DNA of 6,428 nt. Origin: Nitrospirota bacterium. Its GTDB lineage: Bacteria > Nitrospirota > Thermodesulfovibrionia > Thermodesulfovibrionales > Magnetobacteriaceae. The stretch spans positions 1,241-7,668 of the forward strand of contig JADGAE010000082.1 of assembly GCA_015232165.1 (NCBI GenBank), given 5' to 3'. The notes under the pieces were generated by a model. It had not been told where the DNA came from. It saw only the letters and a list, made by a program, of their open reading frames with translations, and searched no databases. Positions 1 to 5,864 of this stretch are shown here, one piece after another. The translations under genes were made by a program, and so were the position numbers. Position 1 is the first letter of the stretch. Every line of letters starts with the position of its first letter.

Positions 1-148
1 CAGGGGCGGCTCGCCCCCTGCTGCGATAAGATTGCGCCTCGCCCCTCCCCTTGCAGGGGGCTGAAGGGGGCGCGGTAACGTCGCTGTGACAGCGGAGCCG
101 CCTCCCTTCTTTCTTTTCTTGTATTGCACGCAATCGAAACGTACCATA
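1..148 (-). repeat. Dispersed GC-rich repeat, copy 1 (partial, head at 148)
   Basis: On the minus strand this starts with a head (148 down to about 130) resembling the termini of the copies at 2906 and 6354, followed by a GAAAAGAAAG-type purine run and a GC-rich hairpin region. It shares exact runs with the copy at 2906-3068: 62-88 with 2961-2987 (27 bases), 109-129 with 2925-2945 (21 bases) and 131-141 with 2913-2923 (11 bases), all in reverse complement. Internal hairpins include CGCTG/CAGCG around a 3-base loop (82-94). At the left edge, 1-20, CAGGGGCG pairs with CGCCCCCTG across a GCT loop with one bulged C. The far end lies outside the window. The distal part (1-55) differs from the other copies and lacks their GGGGACCAGTCCCC palindrome, so the family looks modular. 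There is no coding potential I would trust. Confidence 0.85.
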
Positions 149-174
149 CAATACGGCAGAAGTGTGACCAAGCT

Positions 175-202
175 TGAATGCAGAGCTACCCTCTAGCATT
201 CA
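175..202 (-). other. Stem-loop spanning the kinase stop codon
   Basis: TGAATGC (175-181) pairs with GCATTCA (196-202), and AGAG (182-185) with CTCT (191-194). The result is an 11-base-pair stem with one bulged A (195) and a 5-base loop. The stop codon TAG (193-195) lies inside the hairpin. No T-run follows in the direction of transcription, so this is not a canonical intrinsic terminator. It may protect the 3' end of the mRNA or be a degenerate terminator. Confidence 0.45.
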
Positions 203-2823
203 TGAGCACACAATTGTAGTGTTATCATAAACTCAGCGCCGCCGTCAATATTTTTTGCCGTCAGGCTTCCACCCATGTTTGCCTCTATAATGGTTTTTGA
301 CATGTAGAGGCCAATCCCCGTACCCTCTGCTCCCTTTGTAGTATAATAAGGTTCAAATATTCCGCCTATCACACCCTCCGGGATACCACCACCATTGTCT
401 CTGATTGATACTGTGATTTCGTTTTTGGCTTCATCCTTGTTAAATGCTATCTCAATCCGTCCATGTATATTATTGTCAGTCTTTTTTACGTGCATAATAG
501 CATCCTTGGAGTTGTTTATAATGTTAAGTATTACCTGTTTAAACTCATTAGGATATCCATTTACAGGATATTTTGCATCCTGTGTGCTTTTAATCTCAAT
601 GGCGATATCGTTTTTATTAAAGATGCTAATAAACATTGAACATAAATCTTCTATACCGACTTTCACGTCAAATATAACTTTCTCTTTTGACGGCTTAAAA
701 AAGTCTCTAAAATCATCCATTGTTTTACTCATAAACAGTATCTGCCGCATTGATGAATCAACCATTTTGTCAAGAGATTCCTTATTTAACTCACCGGAAC
801 TATAGGTGTCTTCCAAATCGAATACTAATATAGACAAGACATTTAGTGGCTGCTTCCACTGATGTGCAATTAAAGCTATCATCTCCCCCATAGCCGCCAT
901 CTTGGATTGCTGTATTAGCAGTTGTTCATTTCTATGCCTGGCTTCGGTCTCTGTGATTACTCGCGTCTCAAGATTAGCGTTTAAGGTTTTCAGTTCCTCT
1001 TCCATACGCTTGCGTTCCGTTACATCTTGTCCTATAGACAGTAATCCTACTATCTCTTCATTCTTATTCTTATCCTTCAATGTCTTGGCATACCATTCTA
1101 TCAGAATCTCCCTGCCGTCTTTAGTGACAATTGGGTTAACATTACCATGTATTTGAATGTCGCCAATTGCCTGTGCAAAGACCTTGGATATAGGCTGTCT
1201 GTCATGTTCGGGTAAAAAGGTCTCAAACCAATCTTTGCCCTTGACCTCGTCTAACGTATAACCTGAAAGTTCTTCCATGTATGGATTAATACTGATGATT
1301 TCACCTCGCTTGCCAAGTATTAGTATAATAGCCTGAGCAGTGGTTATCACACTCTCATTAAACTCCTTGGTTGACCTCAAATCCTCTTCCATTCGTTTAC
1401 GATCCACTGCTATGGCATAGATAGAGGCAAGACGGTTTATCATGTCCAAGTCATCGTTGGTGTAATCCCTCCCGGCATTTGCCAAGGCAATCTGTCCTAT
1501 AAGGTTGTCTTTAATCCTTGCCGGTACCGACAGAAATCTCCGTATTGGAACACGTTCATCAAGTGCACTGCCCTCGTATGATGGGTGCGTTTTGGGATTA
1601 TTTGTATAAAATCCCTTCGCCGTATTTAAGGAATGCCCCCATAGCCCGCTATAGCCATACTCACCTTCTCCTGTATATCCATGCAAACTATCGGTCAGCT
1701 TCATTGCGTGTCCGTTAACAACCTCGGCAATATCATAGATAGTGCTGTCAGAAGAAAGGGAGAACTTAGCCGCATCAGAGGCAGCCACTTGAAAATCCAG
1801 CTCCCTCTGCTGTCTCAATTGAATTTGCTTTATTTCCGTAATATCAAAAAATATCACAAAGTTTGAAACTGAAGCGTCCACGTTAATAATTGGGGTATCA
1901 AGAACTGAGTATGTTTTTTGAGTTTTAGGGCTATACCACTCCCTTTTAACAGTATCACCGGCAAACACCTCTTCATTCCTGCACCAAGGGCATACCTCCC
2001 TTCTATTTTGAAGATATTCATAGCATCTGCGACCCTTTACATCTCCAAAATCATTTATCATGGCACCGTTTACATACTCTATATAGTGTTCCCTGGTTAC
2101 TACCAAGATACCTATTGCTATAGCATCCGTTATTATTTTGAGTTTGTCTCTTTCTATTTTGATGGTCATTTCCATATGTCTTCTCATGCTAATATCTCTA
2201 AAAACACACTCCATAAATGTACTTCCATTGTAATAAATGAGCTGCGCCAACACCTCACATGGGATTTTATCCCCGTTTGCCCCAACAACATCAATCTCTA
2301 CAGGATAAACCCTGTCATCATTTATTAAATCTCTAAAGAGTTCTTTAAATATCTTTTTTGAATGCTCTTCTTTGTCTTTAGGGTGCAATTGGGATTGATG
2401 CATACCTTTGATCTCACTGACTGGTCTGTTTAAGAGCAGAGATGCAGTTTGATTGGCGTCAACTATATAACCTGTTATAGGTTCGGCAATAAATATGGAG
2501 TCAGGAGATTGATCAAACAGCCTTCTATAACGCTCTTCACTATCCTTCAGCGCGGCAATCATTAGCTTCTTTTCTGTTATTTCATCAACAACTTTTTTAT
2601 TTTGACTTATGTCTGTAGGGATTATTTCAGGCTGGAGGCACAAGTCCTCGTATAATCTATTCTGCTGCGTAACATCGCTCAATACGCCTATAGCAGCAGG
2701 TTGGTTGCCTAACCCTTGATGTCTTTTTAATCTCGCAATCTCAGCTTGTGCTTGCCGCAAGTCCCAATGTGCTTGCTGCAACTCGGCAATAAGCTGCTCC
2801 CTTGTTTTCTCTGCATCCTCCAT
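193..2823 (-). CDS. Soluble PAS-PAS-GAF-PAS sensor histidine kinase
   Basis: An 876-residue sensor kinase that should autophosphorylate on His and pass the phosphate to a response regulator, none of which is encoded in this window. Domains by residue: coiled coil 1-36; an unclear segment 40-92; PAS about 95-216; a second PAS about 225-335 with a Cys cluster (C267, C278, C281; CPWC); GAF about 341-475; a third PAS about 485-606; a coiled linker 605-640; HisKA with phospho-acceptor H654 in AHQWKQPL; HATPase with N-box N771 (NIINNSKDAI), DNGGGIP 809-815, FEPYYTTK 823-830 and the GTGIGL glycine loop 834-839. All key catalytic motifs are present. No signal peptide or membrane segment is seen, so it probably senses in the cytoplasm. 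The start ATG has AAGGA 12 bases upstream, slightly far. The gene is visibly AT-rich: sampled 60-base lines run 30-45% GC, against 48-60% in the other genes. Inverted repeat copies flank it. The signal sensed cannot be told. Confidence 0.95.
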   Translation of the reverse strand: MEDAEKTREQLIAELQQAHWDLRQAQAEIARLKRHQGLGNQPAAIGVLSDVTQQNRLYEDLCLQPEIIPTDISQNKKVVDEITEKKLMIAALKDSEERYRRLFDQSPDSIFIAEPITGYIVDANQTASLLLNRPVSEIKGMHQSQLHPKDKEEHSKKIFKELFRDLINDDRVYPVEIDVVGANGDKIPCEVLAQLIYYNGSTFMECVFRDISMRRHMEMTIKIERDKLKIITDAIAIGILVVTREHYIEYVNGAMINDFGDVKGRRCYEYLQNRREVCPWCRNEEVFAGDTVKREWYSPKTQKTYSVLDTPIINVDASVSNFVIFFDITEIKQIQLRQQRELDFQVAASDAAKFSLSSDSTIYDIAEVVNGHAMKLTDSLHGYTGEGEYGYSGLWGHSLNTAKGFYTNNPKTHPSYEGSALDERVPIRRFLSVPARIKDNLIGQIALANAGRDYTNDDLDMINRLASIYAIAVDRKRMEEDLRSTKEFNESVITTAQAIILILGKRGEIISINPYMEELSGYTLDEVKGKDWFETFLPEHDRQPISKVFAQAIGDIQIHGNVNPIVTKDGREILIEWYAKTLKDKNKNEEIVGLLSIGQDVTERKRMEEELKTLNANLETRVITETEARHRNEQLLIQQSKMAAMGEMIALIAHQWKQPLNVLSILVFDLEDTYSSGELNKESLDKMVDSSMRQILFMSKTMDDFRDFFKPSKEKVIFDVKVGIEDLCSMFISIFNKNDIAIEIKSTQDAKYPVNGYPNEFKQVILNIINNSKDAIMHVKKTDNNIHGRIEIAFNKDEAKNEITVSIRDNGGGIPEGVIGGIFEPYYTTKGAEGTGIGLYMSKTIIEANMGGSLTAKNIDGGAEFMITLQLCAHEC

Positions 2824-2869
2824 TGTTATAAGTTTTCCTTCTATACTTATCCTTTCTTCTCCTATCTCC

Positions 2870-2878
2870 AGTATAACA
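2870..2878 (-). promoter_or_regulatory. Candidate extended -10 promoter of the kinase
   Basis: The minus strand reads TGTTATACT, a match to the extended -10 form TGnTATAAT with one mismatch. It would start transcription near 2863, about 40 bases before the kinase ATG. No good -35 box lies 16-18 bases upstream, as is common for extended -10 promoters. The same TGnTATACT string lies upstream of rplI (6345-6353). The site lies between the repeat head at 2906 and the gene. Confidence 0.35.
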
Positions 2879-2905
2879 TTTCCATTTTGGTTCTCGTCGT
2901 ATTTT

Positions 2906-3068
2906 TATAGCGCGTTTCGATTGGGTGCAATACAAGAAAAGAAAGGGGCGACTCCGCTCGCACAGCGACGTTACCGCGCCCCCTTCAACCCCCCGCAATG
3001 GGACCAGTCCCCTTGACTCCATTAAAGTGCCATTAATTTTGTAGTTAATCCAATCGAAATTTGCTATA
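2906..3068 (+). repeat. Dispersed repeat, copy 2: complete, MITE-like
   Basis: A 163-base element bounded by terminal inverted repeats: 2906-2924 and the reverse complement of 3050-3068 agree at 16 of 19 positions (both TATAGC, three mismatches, then TTTCGATTGG). In order it holds the head, a purine run (2934-2949), a GC-rich region able to pair GGGGCG (2945-2950) with CGCCCC (2977-2982) around an extra segment shared with copy 1, a C-rich run, and the palindromic module GGGACCAGTCCC (3000-3011), which recurs in copy 3. The last is followed by AT-rich sequence up to the right terminus. Both ends carry TATA, compatible with TA target duplication as in IS630/Tc1-type elements; that is inference. 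No transposase is encoded, so any mobility would need one supplied in trans. Confidence 0.8.
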
Positions 3069-3087
3069 GATTGCATACAATACAAAG
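3069..3087 (+). repeat. Repeat head fragment abutting copy 2
   Basis: This 19-base stretch matches the head of copy 4 (6367-6385) at 18 of 19 positions, and it begins directly after the right terminus of copy 2 (3068). Sequence after 3087 is not repeat-like. It looks like the remnant of a second element inserted tail-to-head or left by a deletion. Confidence 0.6.
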
Positions 3088-3178
3088 TGGTTCCTTTTCA
3101 TTTCCTGTGGGTAATACCAAATTGCATTCAGAGAATTAGGTTTTTATCTACAGAGAACTTGATTGTTAGGCAATTGTA

Positions 3179-3200
3179 TCAGTATAAAGAATTATACTGA
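3179..3200. other. Isolated 9-base-pair stem-loop with nearby T7 run
   Basis: TCAGTATAA (3179-3187) pairs perfectly with TTATACTGA (3192-3200) around an AGAA loop. On the plus strand a T7 run lies at 3212-3218, 11 bases after the stem, too far for a standard intrinsic terminator. The stem is AT-rich and weak. It could be a protein-binding palindrome or a remnant of an insertion; no function can be assigned. Confidence 0.4.
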
Positions 3201-3241
3201 AATGACACAGGTTTTTTTAGGCATGATAATTGAGTATGAAA

Positions 3242-3335
3242 TAATGGGGTCAAGGGGACTGGTCCCCTTGCAGGGGGTTTTAAAGGGGGGCGGAGCCGCC
3301 CCTTTCTTTCTTGTATGCAAGCAATTTTGATACCC
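3242..3335 (-). repeat. Dispersed repeat, copy 3 (degraded head)
   Basis: Read on the minus strand: a decayed head (about 3335-3311, one base deleted relative to the other copies), a GAAAGAAAGG purine run, a hairpin GGGGCGG/CCGCCCC around a 2-base centre (3287-3302), a CCCCCTGCAAG segment, then the perfect palindrome CAAGGGGAC/GTCCCCTTG (3251-3270) and CCATTA, where similarity to copy 2 ends. It lacks the extra 26-base-class segment found in copies 1 and 2 and has no recognisable right terminus. It lies 142 bases downstream of the MEMO-family stop codon, where its hairpins could also stop transcription or shield mRNA. Confidence 0.75.
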
Positions 3336-3477
3336 GAAAAAACTCGAATCCGATCAGTATATTTTTATTTATTTAATAAATTTATTGTCTACGTTTTAGG
3401 CAAAAAAATATCCACATTTCGTTGTCTTTATTGATATTTATGCTTATTGCTTACAGAATATCCGTTGTAATGTCGAC

Positions 3478-4311
3478 TTACTTGATAAGTACCCCTGCGT
3501 ATCCGACCACGTGACTATAGTCTCCGCTTGTCTCTGCGGAGGTTTCGTACTTAACAAGCTCTGCCCTGGTGGCCCCTAGCTCCATACAGGCATAGAGCAT
3601 GACCGTTACGGGCATGACACCACACATGCTGATGTTTTCCTCGCGGACTATTTCGTACAACCCCTCGGGGTCCATGGACAGTATCTTTTGCAGAGCGAGG
3701 TTATCCTTCTGTCGAGCCTGCTCTTCGGTGACGTAGTGACTCATATCGGAGCTTGCCACTATGACAACGTCCGTTACAAGGCCCTGGGACCTTGCCATCT
3801 GTATCGCCCGTGCAATGGTAATGCCTACCTGATTGCACTCCTGCAGGGAGGCATGTAACATCGTGACTGGCACTATCTTGACGTCTCTGGAGGGTACAGA
3901 GGGCAGGAAATACGCTATGAAGGGCAGTTGCACCTCCAGGGAGTGTTCATAGTAGTGTGCGATTGGGTCGTCCTTGAGAAACACCGAGTGCTTAAGGAGT
4001 ATATCCGCTATGTCCCCATTTATGTCGAAGGTGTGTGTTGGGATTTCCCACTTCCCCCTGGACATTAGTGCAAACCTCTCCCCCATGCCGGTGTGGTTGG
4101 GGCCAATCAGGATAACGTTGTCAGGCATACTGATCCTGGAATATGTCGCCCCCGCAACCCTCCCTGAGTATACAAGACCGGCATGAGGACTAACAAGGCC
4201 AAAGACCTTGCTCTTGTCTGCATCGTACTGCACGAACCCCTTGACCTGATACTGCAACTCATCACTCCTACCCTTGTAGAAGTGTCCTGCCACTGCCGCC
4301 TGTCTTTTCAT
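3478..4311 (-). CDS. amrB: MEMO1 / AmmeMemoRadiSam system protein B family
   Basis: A 277-residue protein of the MEMO family, related in fold to class III nonheme-iron dioxygenases. In prokaryotes the family is called AmmeMemoRadiSam system protein B and often accompanies an AMMECR1-like protein and a radical SAM protein; its reaction is not firmly established. Diagnostic features are the opening AVAGHFY (residues 6-12), SPHAG (41-45, H43), GPNH (70-73, H73), EHSLEVQLPF (122-131), SSDMSHY (187-193) and CGVMPV (230-235). H43, H73 and C230 correspond to the putative active-site His-His-Cys of human MEMO1. No signal peptide or membrane segment is seen. The frame is open upstream to 4377, but 4311 is preferred: it gives the family-typical N terminus and has AAGGAGGG eight bases upstream. 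The A and radical SAM partners are not in this window. The symbol is the family name; the enzymatic role is unsure. Confidence 0.9.
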   Translation of the reverse strand: MKRQAAVAGHFYKGRSDELQYQVKGFVQYDADKSKVFGLVSPHAGLVYSGRVAGATYSRISMPDNVILIGPNHTGMGERFALMSRGKWEIPTHTFDINGDIADILLKHSVFLKDDPIAHYYEHSLEVQLPFIAYFLPSVPSRDVKIVPVTMLHASLQECNQVGITIARAIQMARSQGLVTDVVIVASSDMSHYVTEEQARQKDNLALQKILSMDPEGLYEIVREENISMCGVMPVTVMLYACMELGATRAELVKYETSAETSGDYSHVVGYAGVLIK

Positions 4312-4318
4312 GGTCCAA

Positions 4319-4326
4319 CCCTCCTT
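4319..4326 (-). promoter_or_regulatory. Strong ribosome binding site fixing the MEMO gene start
   Basis: The minus strand reads AAGGAGGG, with AGGAGG eight bases before the ATG at 4311. It decides for the shorter 277-residue protein over a 22-residue-longer reading from 4377, which lacks family similarity in its first part. Confidence 0.85.
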
Positions 4327-4343
4327 ATTATTGGCCTTATTAG

Positions 4344-4367
4344 CCTCCCCGATCATCTGCCGGGAGG
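4344..4367 (-). promoter_or_regulatory. Leader hairpin with anti-Shine-Dalgarno arm
   Basis: In the MEMO gene leader, CCTCCC (4362-4367) can pair with GGGAGG (4344-4349) across 12 bases. The same CCTCC arm is also complementary to GGAGG of the ribosome binding site at 4320-4325. The two pairings exclude each other, a layout that could modulate translation. It is only pattern complementarity, and short purine-rich leaders give such pairs by chance. Confidence 0.25.
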
Positions 4368-4395
4368 TCTCAGCCAAGCTGAAGATTAATCTCTG

Positions 4396-4431
4396 AAAAA
4401 GCCCTACGCCAACAGCCGGTTTAGTTGGCGC
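4396..4431 (-). terminator. Terminator-like hairpin after dnaB
   Basis: Directly after the dnaB stop codon, CGCCAAC (minus strand, 4430-4424) pairs with GTTGGCG (4413-4407) over a 10-base loop, with a possible G-T pair extending the stem. AGGGC and a T5 run (4400-4396) follow. The short T-run, not directly adjacent to the stem, suggests partial termination or mRNA 3'-end formation between dnaB and the MEMO gene. Confidence 0.55.
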
Positions 4432-5811
4432 TCAAAAACTGCTTTCCACATTACCGGAATATCCTTCGGGGGAGTCCGTATAGTCGGTAAAGCGAGTGAA
4501 GTCGGACAGAAACGTCAGATTAACCTTTACCCCCGCCGGGCCGTTTCGCTGTTTGGCAATGTGTACCTCAGCCTTGCCCTTTGACTCCTGATTGTCTCTA
4601 TTATATACTTCGTCGCGGTACAAAAACAATATAACGTCGGCATCCTGCTCTATGGCGCCGGACTCTCTGAGGTCTGCCAGTGTGGGTATTGGTGGTCTGC
4701 GCTGCTCCACAAGTCTGTTTAACTGACTGAGGGCAATGACCGGGATATTAAGCTCCTTTGCCAGTCCCTTTAGCGAGCGGGAGATTTCGGAGATTTCCTG
4801 TTCCCTGCGTTCAGCCCCCGCCCTGCCACGCACCAGTTGCAGATAGTCAACTATCACCAGGCCGAGGTTCCGCTCCATTTTCAGTCTCCGTGCCTTTGAC
4901 CTCATCTCCAGCACACCAATGTCGGAGGAATCGTCGATGAATATGGGGGCATCCGAGAGTTTGCCCGCCGCCGCGGTCAGCTTGGGCCACTCATCACGCC
5001 TGAGAACCCCCTTTCTGACCCTGTTGGAATCAATCATCGCCTCGGAACACAGCATCCTTAACGCAAGTGAACGCTTGGACATCTCAAGACTGAATATGGC
5101 AATTGGCTTTTTGATGTGAACCCCCACGTATTGGGCGATGTTCAGGCAAAAGGCGGTCTTGCCCATAGAGGGTCTGCCCCCTATGATTATCAGGTCGCTC
5201 TCCTGAAACCCCGACGTCAACTCATCAAGGTCCTTAAACCCGGAGGGAACACCGGTTATTGTCTCCTTTTTTGAGTACAGATGCTCAACAAGCTCGATGC
5301 TCTCCTTTACGATAACATCAAGGGAAGAAAATGCCTGACGCACGCGTTTGTCGGCTATCTCAAAGATGGTCTTTTCGGCAATATCAACCATATCATCGGC
5401 GTCCTGTCCCTGCTCGTATACGGTTGATATTATGGTGGTAGCGCCGTGCAAGAGGCCCCGCATAAGGGCCTTTTCGCGTATGATCTTGCAGTGAAAGGCC
5501 ACGTTTGCCGAGGTGGCAACCGAGTTGACCAGGGTTGAGAGATAGACCAGGCCGCCTATCTTGTCGATGTCACCGTTTTTTTTCAGATAGTCGGTCAACG
5601 TGACAAGGTCAATAGGCTCGTGTCTGTCAAGGACTGCGAGCATTGCTCTAAAGACGCGCCTGTGTGAGTCCTTGTAGAAGTCCTCCTCCGAGATCACCTC
5701 TATGGCCTTGTAGATGGCCTCCTGTTCCAGGAGGATAGCCCCCAGGACGGCTTGTTCGGCCTCAAGGTTCTGCGGCGGGAGCTTGTCAAGCGCCGTGTCA
5801 ACTGCCATCAT
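4432..5811 (-). CDS. dnaB: Replicative DNA helicase DnaB
   Basis: The hexameric 5'-3' helicase that unwinds DNA at the replication fork and works with primase and the polymerase clamp loader. 459 residues, normal for the family. The N-terminal domain (about 12-113) opens with LPPQNLEAEQAVLGAIL; a linker helix follows; the RecA-like ATPase domain begins near 185. It holds Walker A GRPSMGKT (212-219), SLEMSK (241-246), Walker B LVIVDYLQL (318-326), the SQLNR segment (362-366), DLRESGAIEQDADV (380-393) and KQRNGPAG (420-427). No intein or gap interrupts the motifs. Two ATGs are adjacent (5811 and 5808). The only ribosome-site-like sequence is GGTGG (5816-5820), four or seven bases away, so 5808 is equally possible. 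It lies 53 bases after rplI, probably in the same transcript, and ends at a hairpin. Confidence 0.98.
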   Translation of the reverse strand: MMAVDTALDKLPPQNLEAEQAVLGAILLEQEAIYKAIEVISEEDFYKDSHRRVFRAMLAVLDRHEPIDLVTLTDYLKKNGDIDKIGGLVYLSTLVNSVATSANVAFHCKIIREKALMRGLLHGATTIISTVYEQGQDADDMVDIAEKTIFEIADKRVRQAFSSLDVIVKESIELVEHLYSKKETITGVPSGFKDLDELTSGFQESDLIIIGGRPSMGKTAFCLNIAQYVGVHIKKPIAIFSLEMSKRSLALRMLCSEAMIDSNRVRKGVLRRDEWPKLTAAAGKLSDAPIFIDDSSDIGVLEMRSKARRLKMERNLGLVIVDYLQLVRGRAGAERREQEISEISRSLKGLAKELNIPVIALSQLNRLVEQRRPPIPTLADLRESGAIEQDADVILFLYRDEVYNRDNQESKGKAEVHIAKQRNGPAGVKVNLTFLSDFTRFTDYTDSPEGYSGNVESSF

Positions 5812-5864
5812 AATGCCACCGATTCACCGGTACACAATCATGCACATGTCCCGCAGACACACCC

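Larger units (their letters stand above)
2824..3477. other. 654-base intergenic region, mostly repeats
   Basis: This stretch lies between the kinase start and the MEMO-family stop codon. From left to right it holds the kinase leader and a promoter candidate (2824-2905), a complete repeat with terminal inverted repeats (2906-3068), an abutting repeat fragment (3069-3087), AT-rich sequence with a 9-base-pair stem-loop (3179-3200), a minus-oriented repeat (3242-3335), and an AT-rich tail (3336-3477) with the palindrome AATAAATTTATT (3375-3386). In the tail the minus strand has a T7 run at 3401-3407 with no convincing hairpin before it, so no clear terminator for the MEMO gene is seen. I find no credible protein or RNA gene. 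Confidence 0.7.

Noticed and set aside
395..2328. Several plus-strand open frames of 61-136 residues
   Set aside because: All are antisense to the kinase, whose motifs cover the region; none resembles a known family.
2741..3085. 114-residue open frame on the minus strand beginning MYCMQS
   Set aside because: It starts at a TTG in a repeat fragment, reads through the whole of repeat copy 2 and overlaps the kinase start in another frame. Its composition follows the repeat, not a protein family.
1..3345. CRISPR array
   Set aside because: The repeats are long, in both orientations and irregularly spaced, with no uniform spacers.
2906..3345. tRNA or other structured RNA gene in the repeats
   Set aside because: The stems are GC-rich hairpins without a cloverleaf or other recognised RNA fold, and copies appear at unrelated loci.
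3974..5119. Plus-strand open frames of 60-70 residues opposite the MEMO gene and dnaB
   Set aside because: They are shadows of strongly conserved minus-strand genes, with no start signals.
4432..5811. Intein in DnaB
   Set aside because: DnaB is a common intein host, but here the motifs follow each other at normal spacing and the length of 459 residues is normal.
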